From Bradyrhizobium sp. NDS-1 (GTDB taxonomy: Bacteria > Pseudomonadota > Alphaproteobacteria > Rhizobiales > Xanthobacteraceae), in the NCBI RefSeq assembly GCF_032918005.1, contig NZ_CP136628.1, positions 2,031,501 through 2,095,500 on the forward strand: DNA of 64,000 bases, read 5' to 3'. Below are positions 1-12,133 of the stretch, piece by piece. Numbering within the stretch: the stretch's first letter is position 1; every line of letters begins with the position of its first letter. The position numbers and the translations under genes are program-made. Under the pieces are notes generated by a model, which was not told the origin of the DNA, did not search any database, and saw only the letters and a program-made list of their open reading frames with translations.

Positions 1-2028
<2,028 letters not shown>

Positions 2029-2050
2029 GAAGAACTGGAATGCTGGAATG

Positions 2051-2085
2051 AAAGAGGCGGGGCGAAAGCCCCGCCTCTTTCTATT
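2051..2085 (+). terminator. rho-independent terminator of ppdK
   Basis: A perfect 13-bp stem (2051-2063 with 2068-2080) closed by a GAAA tetraloop, whose descending arm ends in TTT and runs into CTATTT. It lies 22 bases after the ppdK stop. Confidence 0.93.
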
Positions 2086-2104
2086 TGTCCGATGCTCTCT
2101 CCAT

Positions 2105-2191
2105 CCGTCATTGCGATTAGCCCTTGCGACGAAGCAATCCAGGACGTCTCCGAAGGGATTTTGGATTGCTTCGCTACGCTCGCAATGACGG
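2105..2191. repeat. intergenic palindromic repeat (CGTCATTGCGA / GCAATGACGG type)
   Basis: The outer arms CCGTCATTGCGA and TCGCAATGACGG and the inner arms GAAGCAATCCA and TGGATTGCTTC pair as nested inverted repeats. It belongs with the other extragenic palindromes of this window. The remaining sequence up to the next gene shows no coding signal. Confidence 0.75.
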
Positions 2192-2484
2192 GGTTGTTGA
2201 AGCACCGCACCGACAACGGGAACACCGCGCGTCCCGTAATGACACGCGCCCGCAAGGGTTCCTTCACCATTTGCGTTGACCGGTTGTTTACCGCTTCACG
2301 TGAGGACGCGTTTACCACCGCGCGCGATCGCCCCGTGAAAACACCTGTGTTCGCTTGAGTGTGCCGCACGCGCAACGCGGATTAACGCCCCGGCAACCTA
2401 AATTAGATACTTACGATAAAGATCGAATTGCACGGATGTACTGCGGCTCGATTTTTCTGGCGTAAGCGTAGCGTGAGCGTAACG

Positions 2485-3939
2485 ATGTCAGTGTTGCGTA
2501 ACCATCCGAAGGGCGCGCGGTTCGCGTCCTTCGGCATCGGTCTCTGCATCTTCGCATTGATGCCGAGAGAGACCGGCTATCAGGACATTGCCTCCTTGCT
2601 GGCGCGCCAACCCGGCGTCGCCGAGCGTTGGCAGAAGCAGGTGTTCTCCGCGGCGTCCTCCATCCAGCTCGCCACCTACAGTTTCTCGCGCCCCATCGGC
2701 ACCTCCGTTCCGCAGAGCGCGATGGTTCGCCTCGCGAGCCTCGACGGCCGCGACTTTACCGGCGCGATCAGCCGCAATCCGGCGCTGCAGGCGCCGCCGC
2801 GCTACCAGGCTTCCGACTTTCCCAAGGTCGATCGCTCCATGAAGGGTGATCGCCTCGCAATCGTCACACCGGGCCAGGCTCCCGAAACGGCGGCGCCTGC
2901 TGCGGCACCGGCGCAGGAAGATCCCGCGACGTGGAACGGTTCGGTGTTCGGCACCAAGACCGCCGCGTTGCCACAGGCGATGTCGCCGGAGACTGCGGCT
3001 GCGCTCGACCCCGAGCTCCAGGAAGCGCTGCGTGCGCCGCCGCTGCCGCAATATGCCAATCCACCGCAGGCCAGCGACGCGGCGCGTGCGTTCGCGGTCC
3101 AGCCGCTCGAAGCGCTGAAGCAGGCGACTGTTCCGCCGGCACCGGCGCGCGATCCCTTCCGCGTCAAGACCTCGAACCTGTTCTTCGGCAGCGCCTCGCT
3201 CGGCGGCAATCTGGAGAGCATCGAGAGTTGGCAGCCCGGCGCCGAGCCGCTGATCGTGATGCCCGATCCGGACATGAAGGTGACGGCCTCGCTATCGCCG
3301 CCGACCGTGGATATTGCCAAGGACATCGAGAGCGGCGAGAGTGTCGCGCCAAAGGGCGAGGTCAACGCCGACAACCAGCGCACCAGATCGCCGGCGGAAC
3401 GGCTCGCGCTCGACGACAAGTCGCGCGCGAAGTCCGAGAAGTGTCTTGCGGAAGCGATCTATTTCGAATCCCGCGGCGAGGCCGTCCGGGGCCAGATGGC
3501 GGTGGCGCAGGTCGTGATGAACCGTGTGTTCTCCGGCAAATATCCCGACACCGTGTGCGGCGCGGTCTATCAGAACAAGCACCGTCATCTCGCTTGCCAG
3601 TTCACCTTCGCCTGCGACAACAACACCGACGTGATCCGCGAGCCCGAGATGTGGGAGCGCGCCAAGAAGATCGCCAAGGCCATGCTCGACGGCCAGATCT
3701 GGTTGCCCGAGGTCGGCAAGTCCACGCACTATCACGCCTACTGGGTGCGCCCGTCCTGGGTCGCCGAGATGAAGAAGATGTACAAGACCGGCGTGCACAC
3801 CTTCTACCGCCCACGCAAATGGGGCGACGGCAGCGAGGCGCCGGCCTGGGGCACGCCGGCACAGACCGCCGCGCTCTCCGCCGAGCTCGCGCAGGAAGCC
3901 AAGAGCTCCGCGGAAATGGGCATGAGCGAGCGGCGGTAG
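2485..3939 (+). CDS. cell wall hydrolase, SleB-like
   Basis: Predicted peptidoglycan hydrolase of the Hydrolase_2/SleB family. The ATG at 2485 is chosen because it opens on a short basic stretch and a hydrophobic segment (FASFGIGLCIFALM), likely a signal anchor; the frame stays open to a TTG at 2428. A long Pro/Ala-rich linker of about 290 residues has no recognisable domain. The C-terminal 150 residues carry the family signature: CLAEAIYFESRGE, GQMAVAQVVMNRVFSGKYP, TVCGAVYQN, CQFTFACD and THYHAYWVRPSW. The first conserved Glu after CLAEAIYFE is the expected catalytic acid by family knowledge. It stands alone on the plus strand between two repeats. Confidence 0.88.
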   Translation: MSVLRNHPKGARFASFGIGLCIFALMPRETGYQDIASLLARQPGVAERWQKQVFSAASSIQLATYSFSRPIGTSVPQSAMVRLASLDGRDFTGAISRNPALQAPPRYQASDFPKVDRSMKGDRLAIVTPGQAPETAAPAAAPAQEDPATWNGSVFGTKTAALPQAMSPETAAALDPELQEALRAPPLPQYANPPQASDAARAFAVQPLEALKQATVPPAPARDPFRVKTSNLFFGSASLGGNLESIESWQPGAEPLIVMPDPDMKVTASLSPPTVDIAKDIESGESVAPKGEVNADNQRTRSPAERLALDDKSRAKSEKCLAEAIYFESRGEAVRGQMAVAQVVMNRVFSGKYPDTVCGAVYQNKHRHLACQFTFACDNNTDVIREPEMWERAKKIAKAMLDGQIWLPEVGKSTHYHAYWVRPSWVAEMKKMYKTGVHTFYRPRKWGDGSEAPAWGTPAQTAALSAELAQEAKSSAEMGMSERR

Positions 3940-3961
3940 CTGAGCGCCAAGGTCTCCATCG

Positions 3962-4049
3962 CGTCATCGCCGGGTTTGTCCCGGCCATCCACGTTCTTAG
4001 GTCCGCGCGGCAAGGCCGTGGATGCCCGGGACAAGCCCGGGCATGACGA
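3962..4049. repeat. intergenic palindromic repeat (CCGGG/GGACAAGCCCGG type)
   Basis: CGTCATCGCCGGGTTTGTCC and GGACAAGCCCGGGCATGACG form the outer arms; GGCCATCCACG and CGTGGATGCC form inner arms. It sits between the convergent hydrolase gene and nadC and could serve as a bidirectional terminator. The same family recurs at 17588-17713. Confidence 0.8.
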
Positions 4050-4070
4050 CCTCGTGCAGGCTGCGTGCCC

Positions 4071-4949
4071 TCACGCCTCGATATCCAGCGCGCAGTCGAA
4101 GTTCGGCGCCGAATGGGTCAGCGCGCCGGCCGACGCGTAGTCGACGCCGGTGGCTGCGATCGCCGCGATCGAATCCAGCGTGACGCCGCCGGACGCCTCG
4201 AGCTTGAGGCGGTCCTCGTTGATCCGCACCGCCTCACGCAGCGTCGCAAGATCCATGTTGTCGAGCAGCACGGCGTCGGCCATTCCCGTCGCCAGCACTT
4301 CGCGCAGTTGCGCCAGCGTGTCGACCTCGATCTCGATCTTGACGAGATGGCCGGCGTGGCTGCGGGCGCGCTCCAGCACGGCACCGACGCCGCCGGCAAC
4401 CGCGATGTGGTTGTCCTTGATCAGGACCGCATCGTCGAGGCCGAAGCGGTGGTTGAAGCCGCCGCCGCACCGCACGGCGTATTTCTCCAGCGCCCGCAAG
4501 CCCGGCGTGGTCTTGCGCGTGCAGCAGATGCGCATCCGGGTGCCTTCGGTGCGCGCGACGTATTCGGCCGTCAACGTTGCGACGCCCGAGAGGCGGCCCA
4601 CGAAGTTCAGCGCGGTCCGCTCCGCGGTGAGAATGGCCCGCGCGGGGCCGGAGATCGTCAGCACCTGCTGTTCGCGGGCTACGCGTGCGGCGTCGCGGAC
4701 ATGCGCGCGCACCTCGATGTCGGGCGAGAGCTTTTGCAACGTCGCCAGCGCCAGCGGCAAGCCGGCGATCACGCCGGACTGGCGCGCGACCAGGACTGCC
4801 TCTGCCCGGGTCGCTTCCGGGATCGTCGCAAGCGAGGTGATGTCGCCCGCACGGCCGAGGTCCTCGTCGAGCGCGCGCTGCGCGGCGTCGTCGATGACGA
4901 GCGGGGAAAGGAAGGCGTCGGGGTTGAGCAACGAGGTCGGATTGATCAT
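4071..4949 (-). CDS. nadC: nicotinate-nucleotide diphosphorylase (carboxylating), quinolinate phosphoribosyltransferase
   Basis: Last step of de novo nicotinate mononucleotide synthesis: quinolinate + PRPP to NaMN, CO2 and PPi. The start at 4949 ([14 protein letters not shown]) has GGAG six bases upstream; an ATG at 4961, which overlaps the nadB stop, lacks a Shine-Dalgarno sequence. That gives 292 aa, normal for NadC. Diagnostic segments are [67 protein letters not shown] and [20 protein letters not shown], which contain the PRPP- and quinolinate-binding residues known for the family. It is the last gene of nadA-nadB-nadC. Confidence 0.95.
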   Translation of the reverse strand: MINPTSLLNPDAFLSPLVIDDAAQRALDEDLGRAGDITSLATIPEATRAEAVLVARQSGVIAGLPLALATLQKLSPDIEVRAHVRDAARVAREQQVLTISGPARAILTAERTALNFVGRLSGVATLTAEYVARTEGTRMRICCTRKTTPGLRALEKYAVRCGGGFNHRFGLDDAVLIKDNHIAVAGGVGAVLERARSHAGHLVKIEIEVDTLAQLREVLATGMADAVLLDNMDLATLREAVRINEDRLKLEASGGVTLDSIAAIAATGVDYASAGALTHSAPNFDCALDIEA

Positions 4950-4960
4950 GGGGAACTCCA

Positions 4961-6562
4961 TCAGGCGATCATGGGGTGGGCCGTGCGCGGCAACGGGCGC
5001 AGGCCTTCTGCGATCTCGCGCGCCGCGGCGAGTGTGGTCATCGTTCTCTGCGCCAGCGCAGGGATTTCGGCCGGATGGTCGGAGCGGAAATGCGCGCCCC
5101 GGCTCTCGCGTCGGCTCCAGGCTGACGCCGCGACGAGCAGGGCCGAAATCGCCATGTTGCGGAGCGCGAGGCTCGTTGCCTCGCGTTCGAGCCTGGCGAA
5201 GTGGTGCACGGCATCGGTCAGACCGTCGCCGTCGCGGACCACGCCGACATGCGCGCTCATCGTCGCCCGCAGCCGCTGCACGACCGCGGCATCCGGCGTG
5301 CCGCCGCGCGATGCGACCGGTGCGTCGGGGAGGCGGGCGGGTGAGGGGAGCGCGCGGCCGGCAATGTCGTCGGCAATTCGTGCGGCGTAGACCACGGCCT
5401 CGAGCAGCGAATTCGAGGCCAGCCGATTGGCGCCGTGTGCGCCGGTCGACGACACCTCACCGCCGGCCCAGAGCCCGTCGATCGAGCTTCGGCCACGTTC
5501 GTCCACCGCGACGCCGCCCATATGATAATGCGCGGCGGGCGCGATCGGGATGAGTTGCGTGGCAGGGTCGATTCCAGCGGCGATGCAGCTCGCATGCACG
5601 GTCGGAAATTTGTCGGCGAAGCGCACGCCCAGCGCCTGCCGCGCATCGAGGAAGGCGCCCCGCCCGCCCGCGATCTCGGCGAACACGCCGCGGGCTACGA
5701 TGTCGCGCGGCGCGAGCTCCGCGAGCGGGTGGCGCGCTGCCATGAAGCGTTCGCCGTTGCCGTTGACCAGCGTTGCGCCTTCGCCGCGTAGCGCTTCGGT
5801 GGCGAGCGGCGCCGGATCGCGCCCGACCATGATGGCGGTGGGATGGAACTGCACGAATTCGGGATCGGCGATCACGGCATCGGCGCGCGCTGCGATGGCG
5901 AGGCCGGATCCGCTGGCCTCGACCGGATTGGTGGTGACGGCATAGAGATGCCCGATGCCGCCAGTTGCAAGCACGACCGCGCGCGAGGCGAGCAGGACCG
6001 GCCGTGCCGCCGCGTCGCCGGCCTCGCGCAGTTGAAGGCCGGCGACGGCGCCATCCTCCGTCAGGAGCGCTTCAGCGACGAGACCTTCGATGACACGGAT
6101 CGACGGCGTGCGGCGCACTGCTGCGCTCAAGGCCGCGATGATCGCCGCTCCCGCCCCGTCGCCCCGCACGTGCACGATGCGCCGGGCGGAGTGTGCGGCT
6201 TCGCGTCCCACGGCGAGCCTGCCTTCGAGATCACGGTCGAAAGGGACGCCATAGGCCAGGAGATCGTGAATGCGCGGCGCGGCCTCGCGGGCGATCCCGA
6301 ATGCGACGGCCTCATCGACGAGACCGCCACCGACCGCAACGGTATCGGCGGCGTGCGCTTCCGGCGTATCGCCTTCGGCGACCGCCGCGGCGATGCCGCC
6401 TTGCGCCCATGCGGATGATGCGCCCTGTCCGAGCGGCGCCGCGGAGATCAAGGTCACCGGCCGCGGCGCGAGCTTGAGCGCGCAGAACAGTCCGGCAAGG
6501 CCGCCGCCGACGATGACGACGTCGTCGGTGCGGCGGGTGAGGTTGTGGATGTTGTTGGTCAT
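4961..6562 (-). CDS. nadB: L-aspartate oxidase
   Basis: FAD-dependent oxidation of L-aspartate to iminoaspartate, the substrate handed to NadA. 533 aa, normal length. The N-terminal dinucleotide fold is [19 protein letters not shown]; other family motifs are [34 protein letters not shown] and [18 protein letters not shown]. The C-terminal helical domain is present. The stop codon lies 12 bases before the chosen nadC start. It is separated from the upstream nadA by a palindromic repeat of about 145 bp, so it may have its own promoter or be read through from nadA. Confidence 0.95.
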   Translation of the reverse strand: MTNNIHNLTRRTDDVVIVGGGLAGLFCALKLAPRPVTLISAAPLGQGASSAWAQGGIAAAVAEGDTPEAHAADTVAVGGGLVDEAVAFGIAREAAPRIHDLLAYGVPFDRDLEGRLAVGREAAHSARRIVHVRGDGAGAAIIAALSAAVRRTPSIRVIEGLVAEALLTEDGAVAGLQLREAGDAAARPVLLASRAVVLATGGIGHLYAVTTNPVEASGSGLAIAARADAVIADPEFVQFHPTAIMVGRDPAPLATEALRGEGATLVNGNGERFMAARHPLAELAPRDIVARGVFAEIAGGRGAFLDARQALGVRFADKFPTVHASCIAAGIDPATQLIPIAPAAHYHMGGVAVDERGRSSIDGLWAGGEVSSTGAHGANRLASNSLLEAVVYAARIADDIAGRALPSPARLPDAPVASRGGTPDAAVVQRLRATMSAHVGVVRDGDGLTDAVHHFARLEREATSLALRNMAISALLVAASAWSRRESRGAHFRSDHPAEIPALAQRTMTTLAAAREIAEGLRPLPRTAHPMIA

Positions 6563-6583
6563 GATGCTTCCTCTTGCTCATCT

Positions 6584-6728
6584 GTCGTCCCTGCGAACGC
6601 AGGGACCCATACGCCGCGGCGGAGGTTGTCGTGCGAAGCTGTTCAACGTCGTTCTTCGCAACCACATCTTCCTGTGGTTATGGGTCCCGGACTGCGCTCC
6701 GCCTTGCTGCGCTTGTCCGGGACGACGG
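6584..6728. repeat. intergenic palindromic repeat inside the nad cluster
   Basis: GTCGTCCCTGCGAACGCAGG on the left and CCGGGACGACGGC on the right, with internal GGGACCCATA / TATGGGTCCC arms. The same family occurs at 18303-18448 and 26018-26173. It lies between the nadA stop and the nadB start and could attenuate read-through. Confidence 0.8.
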
Positions 6729-6740
6729 CTATGTGCGACG

Positions 6741-7853
6741 CTAGTTCTTCAGATTGATCATCCGCTCGACCGAACGCCGCGCGCGCGCCGCAAGCGCGGG
6801 GTCGATCGTGACCTCCTCGCGGAGCGTCAGCAGGCTGTCCAGAATGTTGGCGAGCGTGATGCGCTTCATGTGCGGGCAGAGATTGCAGGGGCGCAGCATC
6901 TCCACGTCGGGCAGCTCGGCGTGGACATTGTCGGCCATCGAGCACTCCGTGATCATCACCAGCCGTCGCGGCCGCTTGTCGCGCACCCAGTTGATCATAT
7001 GCGCGGTCGAGCCGGTGAAGTCGGCTTCCGCCAGCACGTCGGGCGGGCACTCCGGATGCGCGATGATCTGCACCGAGGGATCGGCCTCGCGAAACGCGCG
7101 CAGTTCCTGGCCGGTGAAGCGTTCGTGCACCTCGCAGGCGCCCTTCCAGGCGATGATCTTCACATCGGTCTTCGAGGCGACGTAAGTTGCGAGATAGCGG
7201 TCGGGCAGGAAGATCACGCTTCGAGCGCCCAGGCTCTCGACCACCTGGACCGCGTTCGACGAGGTGCAGCAGATGTCGACCTCGGCCTTCACCTCGGCGG
7301 AGGTGTTGACATAGGCCACGACCGGCACGCCGGGAAATCTTTCGCGGAGCAGGCGGACGTCGGCGCCGGTGATGCTGGCGGCGAGCGAGCAGCCGGCGCG
7401 TGAATCCGGGATCAGCACCGTCTTGTCCGGATTGAGCAGTTTCGACGTCTCCGCCATGAAGTGCACGCCGCATTGCACGATGACGTCGGCCTTCACCTTG
7501 CTGGCTTCGATGGCGAGCTGAAGCGAATCGCCGCCGATATCGGCGACGCAGTGGAATATCTCCGGGGACTGATAATTGTGCGCGAGGATCACCGCGCCTC
7601 GCGCGCGCTTCAGCTCGTTGATCGCCTGGATCGTCGGCGCCATCAGCGGCCACTCGATCGGCGGGATCACATGCTTCACACGCTCATAGACCGGGGCGGT
7701 GGCGCGCGCGACCTCCGGCGTCCATGCCAGCGAGGGCGCCGGCAGCGCGGGCCCCGTTGGCGCCGCGGCACGGGAGGCGGCGACCTGGTTCTCGGGGTGG
7801 CCCTGGGGCCGGTTGGCAAAGTCGTCGGGGCCGTAAATTCCAGCGATCGGCAT
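6741..7853 (-). CDS. nadA: quinolinate synthase A
   Basis: [4Fe-4S] enzyme that condenses iminoaspartate with dihydroxyacetone phosphate to quinolinate. 370 aa. The three cluster cysteines lie in the expected contexts [30 protein letters not shown] and [30 protein letters not shown] and [12 protein letters not shown] are further signatures. First gene of the minus-strand nadA-nadB-nadC cluster; two 19-bp palindromes stand directly before it, so expression is probably repressed when NAD is plentiful. Confidence 0.96.
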   Translation of the reverse strand: MPIAGIYGPDDFANRPQGHPENQVAASRAAAPTGPALPAPSLAWTPEVARATAPVYERVKHVIPPIEWPLMAPTIQAINELKRARGAVILAHNYQSPEIFHCVADIGGDSLQLAIEASKVKADVIVQCGVHFMAETSKLLNPDKTVLIPDSRAGCSLAASITGADVRLLRERFPGVPVVAYVNTSAEVKAEVDICCTSSNAVQVVESLGARSVIFLPDRYLATYVASKTDVKIIAWKGACEVHERFTGQELRAFREADPSVQIIAHPECPPDVLAEADFTGSTAHMINWVRDKRPRRLVMITECSMADNVHAELPDVEMLRPCNLCPHMKRITLANILDSLLTLREEVTIDPALAARARRSVERMINLKN

Positions 7854-7876
7854 CGAAGCCTCCCTTGCATGTCAGT

Positions 7877-7895
7877 TATACTCATAATGAGTATA
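7877..7895. promoter_or_regulatory. palindromic operator upstream of nadA (candidate NadQ site 1)
   Basis: A perfect 19-bp dyad, TATACTCAT-A-ATGAGTATA, centred on 7886 and starting 24 bases upstream of the nadA ATG. A NadQ-type regulator is encoded at 16588-17556 in this window. Assigning the site to NadQ is inference. Confidence 0.75.
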
Positions 7896-7949
7896 TGTTA
7901 GGCCCAGATAATCCGCCCACGGGGGCGGCAAGAACTCATCGCGGTCTAA

Positions 7950-7968
7950 TATACTCACTCTGAGCAAA
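7950..7968. promoter_or_regulatory. second, imperfect operator upstream of nadA (candidate NadQ site 2)
   Basis: The core TACTCA-N3-TGAGCA matches site 1 (TACTCA-N3-TGAGTA) with one change in the half-sites and the same spacing. Its centre is 73 bp from that of site 1, close to seven helical turns, which suits two dimers on one DNA face. Confidence 0.55.
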
Positions 7969-8184
7969 TCGAAGATAACATGCTCGGGCTGAGACCGCCA
8001 GATCCGGCTTCACACATTTCCGTCAAACAGGTCCGACGGGTCGAGGCCGCCTCGAAATGCAATGCTCCCGCGGTAGCCCCCCGTGGAATGCAACCGTTTT
8101 TAACTTGGGATTTTCATGCAAGTGCATTAAGTCGCATGTTCGCAGCCGCCGCTTTGCGAGACCACCAAGAAGACGAGGAACACC

Positions 8185-9435
8185 ATGACATCAGCGGGCG
8201 AACTTGCTCCGGCCTCACGTTCCTCCAATTGGCGCACTCCGGCCGTCATCATTCTCTGCGGTTGCGCGATCGGCATGCTCGGCTTCGGTCCGCGCTCGGC
8301 GCTCGGCTTCTTCGTGCAGCCGATGAGCCACGAATTCTCCTGGGGCCGTGACGTGTTTGGCCTCGCGATCGCCGTGCAGAATCTGTTGTGGGGCCTGGGC
8401 CAGCCGCTCGCCGGCGCGGTCGCGGATCGCTTCGGCGTGTTCCGGGTGATGTGCGTGGGCGCTCTGCTCTATGCCGGCGGACTGTTGTTGATGCGCTATT
8501 CCTCGACGCCGTTGTCGCTCAACATCGGTGCTGGCGTCATGGTCGGTTTCGGTCTTGCCGGCTGTTCGTTCAATCTGGTGCTGTCCGCGTTCACCAAGCT
8601 GCTGCCGGCCGAGAAGCGCGGCCTTGCGCTTGGTGCCGGCACGGCGGCGGGCTCATTCGGGCAATTCCTGTTCGCGCCGATCGGCGTCGCCTTGATCGAC
8701 AATTTCGGCTGGCAGCAGGCGATTTCCGTGTTCGGCTTCCTGATGTTGCTGATCATCCCGCTGTCGCTGGCGCTCTCGACGCCGCCGGTCGCACGTGCGG
8801 CGAACGCGACGCCGGCGGATGATCAGACCTTCACCAAGGCGCTTGCCGAAGCCTTCGGCCACCGCTCCTACGTGCTGCTGGTGCTCGGCTTCTTCACCTG
8901 CGGATTCCAGCTCGCTTTCGTCACCGTGCATCTGCCGGCCTTCTTGGTCGATAGCGGCATCTCCGCGCAAACCGGCGGCTGGGTGATCGCGGCGATCGGC
9001 CTGTTCAACATCGTGGGATCGCTGAGCGTCGGCTATCTCCAGAACTCATTGCCCAAGCGCTACATCCTCTCGACCATCTACTTCACGCGCGCGCTGGCGA
9101 CCCTTGCCTTCATCTCGTTTCCGATCACGCCGTTCTCGGCGATCGCATTCGGTGCGGTCTCCGGCCTGACCTGGCTGTCGACGGTGCCGCCGACCTCGGC
9201 GCTGGTGGCGCTGATGTTCGGCACGCGCTGGTTTGCGACGCTCTACGGCTTCGCCTTCGTCAGCCATCAAGTCGGCGGCTTCCTCGGCGTCTGGCTGGGC
9301 GGCATCGTCTTCGAGCGGTTCGGTTCCTATACGCCGATCTGGTGGCTCTCGATCCTGTTCGGTGTGCTCTCGGCGCTCATCAATCTTCCGATCGTGGAGA
9401 AACCGGTTCATCGGGCAGTTGCGCAGCCTGCCTGA
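8185..9435 (+). CDS. MFS transporter
   Basis: 416 aa with about 12 predicted membrane segments and a short hydrophilic N terminus. The loop between segments 2 and 3 has the MFS signature, here [18 protein letters not shown]; a matching stretch, [14 protein letters not shown], follows in the second half. The general shape resembles monocarboxylate/oxalate-formate type carriers, but the substrate cannot be read from the sequence. AGGAA precedes the ATG. The AcuI-like gene follows in the same direction after 43 bases, so the two may be co-transcribed. Confidence 0.88.
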   Translation: MTSAGELAPASRSSNWRTPAVIILCGCAIGMLGFGPRSALGFFVQPMSHEFSWGRDVFGLAIAVQNLLWGLGQPLAGAVADRFGVFRVMCVGALLYAGGLLLMRYSSTPLSLNIGAGVMVGFGLAGCSFNLVLSAFTKLLPAEKRGLALGAGTAAGSFGQFLFAPIGVALIDNFGWQQAISVFGFLMLLIIPLSLALSTPPVARAANATPADDQTFTKALAEAFGHRSYVLLVLGFFTCGFQLAFVTVHLPAFLVDSGISAQTGGWVIAAIGLFNIVGSLSVGYLQNSLPKRYILSTIYFTRALATLAFISFPITPFSAIAFGAVSGLTWLSTVPPTSALVALMFGTRWFATLYGFAFVSHQVGGFLGVWLGGIVFERFGSYTPIWWLSILFGVLSALINLPIVEKPVHRAVAQPA

Positions 9436-9478
9436 TCGGCTAAACATCCCCGACAAACATAAGTCAGGGAGTTCAGTC

Positions 9479-10465
9479 GTGGCCACATTCAAGGCGATCC
9501 GGGTCGACAAGGCGGACAAGGGCACCACTGCCGCGCTGACGCAGTTCGACGAAGCCGAGCTGATGGACGGCGACGTCACCGTCCGCGTCGAATGGTCGAC
9601 GCTGAACTACAAGGACGGCCTGGCGCTCACCGGCAAGGCGCCGGTGGTGCGCCGCTTCCCGATGATTGCCGGCATCGACTTCGCAGGCACGGTCGAGCAA
9701 TCCTCGCATCCGCAGTGGAAGGCCGGCGACAAGGTCGTCTGCACCGGTTGGGGCATGGGCGAGACCCATCTCGGTGCCTATGCCGAGAAGGCGCGGGTGA
9801 AGGGCGACTGGCTGGTTGCCTTGCCGCAAGGCCTATCGACGCGCGATGCCATGGCGATCGGCACCGCCGGCTTCACCGCGATGCTCTCGGTGCTGGCACT
9901 GGAGAAGCACGGTCTGTCGCCGAAGAGCGGTCCCGTGGTGGTGACGGGTGCTGCCGGCGGCGTCGGCTCGGTGGCCACCGCCGTGCTTTCGAAGCTCGGC
10001 TACCACGTCATCGCGTCGACCGGCCGCGCCTCGGAGGCCGACTATTTGAAAGAGATCGGCGCAGCCGAAATCATCGACCGCAACGAATTGTCGGCACCGG
10101 CCAAGCCGATTGCCAAGGAGCGTTGGGCGGGCGGTGTCGACAGCGTCGGCTCGACCACCCTGGCGAATCTGCTGTCGATGACGAAATACGGCGGGGCAAT
10201 TGCGGCTTGCGGCCTGGCCGCCGGCATGGACCTGCCGTCGTCTGTGGCACCTTTCATTTTGCGCGGAGTGTGCCTTCTCGGCATCGATTCCGTGATGTGT
10301 CCGATCGAGCCGCGGAAGGCCGCCTGGCAGCGTCTGGCGTCCGATCTGGATCGGACAAAACTATCTGAAATCACTCAAGAAATCGCGCTCGACGCAGTTC
10401 CGGAATGGGGCGCGAAAATTCTGGCGGGGCAGGTCCGCGGCCGCATGGTGGTAAAAATTGTCTAA
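9479..10465 (+). CDS. MDR-family NADPH-dependent reductase, AcuI/YhdH-like (acrylyl-CoA reductase family)
   Basis: Medium-chain dehydrogenase/reductase of the zinc-free quinone-oxidoreductase type. The GTG at 9479 ([13 protein letters not shown]) has AGGGAG eight bases upstream; the frame is open further 5' but that part overlaps the MFS gene. 328 aa, as in AcuI/YhdH. Features: [32 protein letters not shown], the Rossmann motif [20 protein letters not shown] and GRMVVKIV at the end. AcuI reduces acryloyl-CoA to propionyl-CoA; applying that to this protein is family inference. Confidence 0.9.
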   Translation: MATFKAIRVDKADKGTTAALTQFDEAELMDGDVTVRVEWSTLNYKDGLALTGKAPVVRRFPMIAGIDFAGTVEQSSHPQWKAGDKVVCTGWGMGETHLGAYAEKARVKGDWLVALPQGLSTRDAMAIGTAGFTAMLSVLALEKHGLSPKSGPVVVTGAAGGVGSVATAVLSKLGYHVIASTGRASEADYLKEIGAAEIIDRNELSAPAKPIAKERWAGGVDSVGSTTLANLLSMTKYGGAIAACGLAAGMDLPSSVAPFILRGVCLLGIDSVMCPIEPRKAAWQRLASDLDRTKLSEITQEIALDAVPEWGAKILAGQVRGRMVVKIV

Positions 10466-10578
10466 CGGCGTTCAGACTTTACCAACCAAGCTGCTTCAAT
10501 GTCGCCATGGTTAGTATGGTAAGCAGCGGGTAAAGAGATAAGGCATCGCCCGCTGCGGGGGTCGGTTCGGAGTTGAGC

Positions 10579-11166
10579 ATGCTTGCGCGTATTGTGTTGG
10601 GGGCTGTCACGGCGGCAGCAACGTTTGCGCCGGCCATTGCCGGAAGCATGAATGCCGATGAGGCGCGTCGCTTCGTGGCCGGCAAGGTGTTTGCCTTTAC
10701 CTGTTTCGACGGCACCCGCGGTGCAGGCCGCATCCTCGACGACCTCGGCGCCGCCGGTGCGGTGCAGTTCTCGGGCTCAGGCCCGGTGAAACATCTTCGC
10801 CTGCCCGGCAACACGCTCCAGATCCGCGGCCAGAACGTCTGCGCCGCGATCAAGGGCATTCCGTTCGAGCCCTGTTTCAACCTTGAAAAGACCGATGATC
10901 GCAGCTTTCGCGGCTCGGTGTCGGGCATGGGCTTCGCCTATTGCGACTTCCGTCACCAAGGCGGCAACCAGATGCTGATGGCGCGCGCCGCCGCGCGTCC
11001 GCGTTCGCTGCGCTCTTCGGAGCATACCGGTTCGGTCGCCGCATCTCACACCGAAGTCGCCGCGCGCGTCGAGACGCCGCGTGTCGAGAGCGGCCGCCTC
11101 GAGCCGGTGAAGTCGGAGCCTGCCAAGAACGAGGGCCCGCTGGAGCTGCGTCGCTCGACGCAGTGA
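10579..11166 (+). CDS. secreted hypothetical protein
   Basis: 195 aa. The ATG at 10579 has GGAG six bases upstream; an in-frame TTG lies two codons earlier. A signal peptide is evident (MLARIVLGAVTAAATFAPAI, likely cleaved at AIA-G), so export to the periplasm is expected. The mature part has several cysteines (FTCFDGTRGAGRILDDLG, QNVCAAIKGIPFEPCFNLEK, GFAYCDFRHQGG) that could form disulfides, then a low-complexity Arg/Ser/Glu tail. I do not recognise the family. Confidence 0.72.
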   Translation: MLARIVLGAVTAAATFAPAIAGSMNADEARRFVAGKVFAFTCFDGTRGAGRILDDLGAAGAVQFSGSGPVKHLRLPGNTLQIRGQNVCAAIKGIPFEPCFNLEKTDDRSFRGSVSGMGFAYCDFRHQGGNQMLMARAAARPRSLRSSEHTGSVAASHTEVAARVETPRVESGRLEPVKSEPAKNEGPLELRRSTQ

Positions 11167-11331
11167 GACGGTCGCGCGGGACGGTCCGCGCAGTTTTCAG
11201 TTGAAGACGTCCATCGAACGCGAAGCCGCTGCGCCGTAGTCATACGGACGGCGGTTTTCATGCCTTGGTAGCTGTTCGCGCGCCAGTTTGCGTACGGCCG
11301 GAGGGGCGCGGCGCGATAAAAGGGTTCAACG

Positions 11332-11571
11332 ATGTCGCTGTACTTCTTCCGCATCAGCACCGGTCGCTATTCCGGCGCCGCCGACCAGCCCTACGAGTTC
11401 GAGGATCGCACGGCCGCCTGGACAGAAATGACCGAGGTCTGCGCCAATTTGCTCGGCAGCATCGCCCGCGGGCTGAAGCCGAACGCCGAGTGGTGCATGG
11501 AACTGCTCGACGAAAACAAGCAGCCGGTGTTTCGCATCAGCCTTCTCGGCGAAAGCGTCGGAGCACCCTAG
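11332..11571 (+). CDS. DUF6894-like small protein
   Basis: 79 aa. MSLYFFRISTGRYSGAADQP, a conserved acidic/aromatic stretch (YEFEDRTAAWTEMTEVCANL) and a C-terminal strand (WCMELLDENKQPVFRISLLG) fit the short rhizobial proteins usually placed in DUF6894. Function unknown. It stands directly upstream of a degraded chemoreceptor tail and is 160 bases from the preceding gene. Confidence 0.7.
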   Translation: MSLYFFRISTGRYSGAADQPYEFEDRTAAWTEMTEVCANLLGSIARGLKPNAEWCMELLDENKQPVFRISLLGESVGAP

Positions 11572-11584
11572 ACCCGACCTCAGG

Positions 11585-11776
11585 GTGCAATTTTACAACG
11601 TGCAGCAGGCGGCGGAAGGCACTCACCAGGTGTCGTCCAACGTCACAGACGTGCAGCGCGGCGCGAGCGAGACGGGTTCGGCATCCTCGCAGGTCCGCCG
11701 CGCAGATGCTGTCCGGCGACAGCAACCCCTCAAGCTCGAGGCCGGCACGTTCCTCGGCACCGTGCGCGCCGCCTGA
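11585..11776 (+). pseudogene. remnant of a methyl-accepting chemotaxis protein 3' end
   Basis: NVQQAAEGTHQVSSNVTDVQ followed by RGASETGSASSQV matches the C terminus of the intact chemoreceptor at 12134-13822 (NVQQASVGTQEVSANITDVQ, RGAIETGEASVEV). The frame is then lost over about 33 bases; an alternative frame there reads AAQMLSGDSNP. It returns at LKLEAGTFLGTVRAA, the counterpart of LKVEVAQFLESVRAA. Two small deletions explain this. Nothing upstream of the tail remains, so it is a leftover of a deleted or recombined mcp copy. Confidence 0.8.
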
Positions 11777-12133
11777 CGGCCGCCTCCTTCGATAGAGCTG
11801 ATCTTCAACCGTCGCGCGTGAAGGCGCGGCGGTTGCGCGCGTTCGTATTCGTCGCGACCCGCACGCACAGGTTTTGTTTTCGAACGCGACGCTCTCCCGC
11901 CACGGCAGCCGCTCGCCGCATGCAGCAACAGATGCGTGCACGGAAAATAGCGCGGACCGGGCTCGGCCGTAGTTTTACGTAGGATCATGTTAACGCCTGC
12001 TTGCGATTATGGCAGGCAATCTTACGGGATAAGAACCAGCCAGCACTGTTGAGCTAACCGCCGCACGGTCGTCCGTCGTGACGCCTGGCGCAGGTGGCGT
12101 GCGCGTTGCTAGGCATCGTCGGGATTTGTCGTG
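11777..12133. other. intergenic stretch before the chemoreceptor
   Basis: No convincing coding frame on either strand; minus-strand frames here are Arg-rich shadows. It presumably holds the promoter of the chemoreceptor gene, but I see no clear -35/-10 pair. Confidence 0.5.

Noticed and set aside
4065..5553. Plus-strand frames of over 440 codons opposite nadC and nadB
   Set aside because: Antisense shadows; nadC and nadB are unmistakable.
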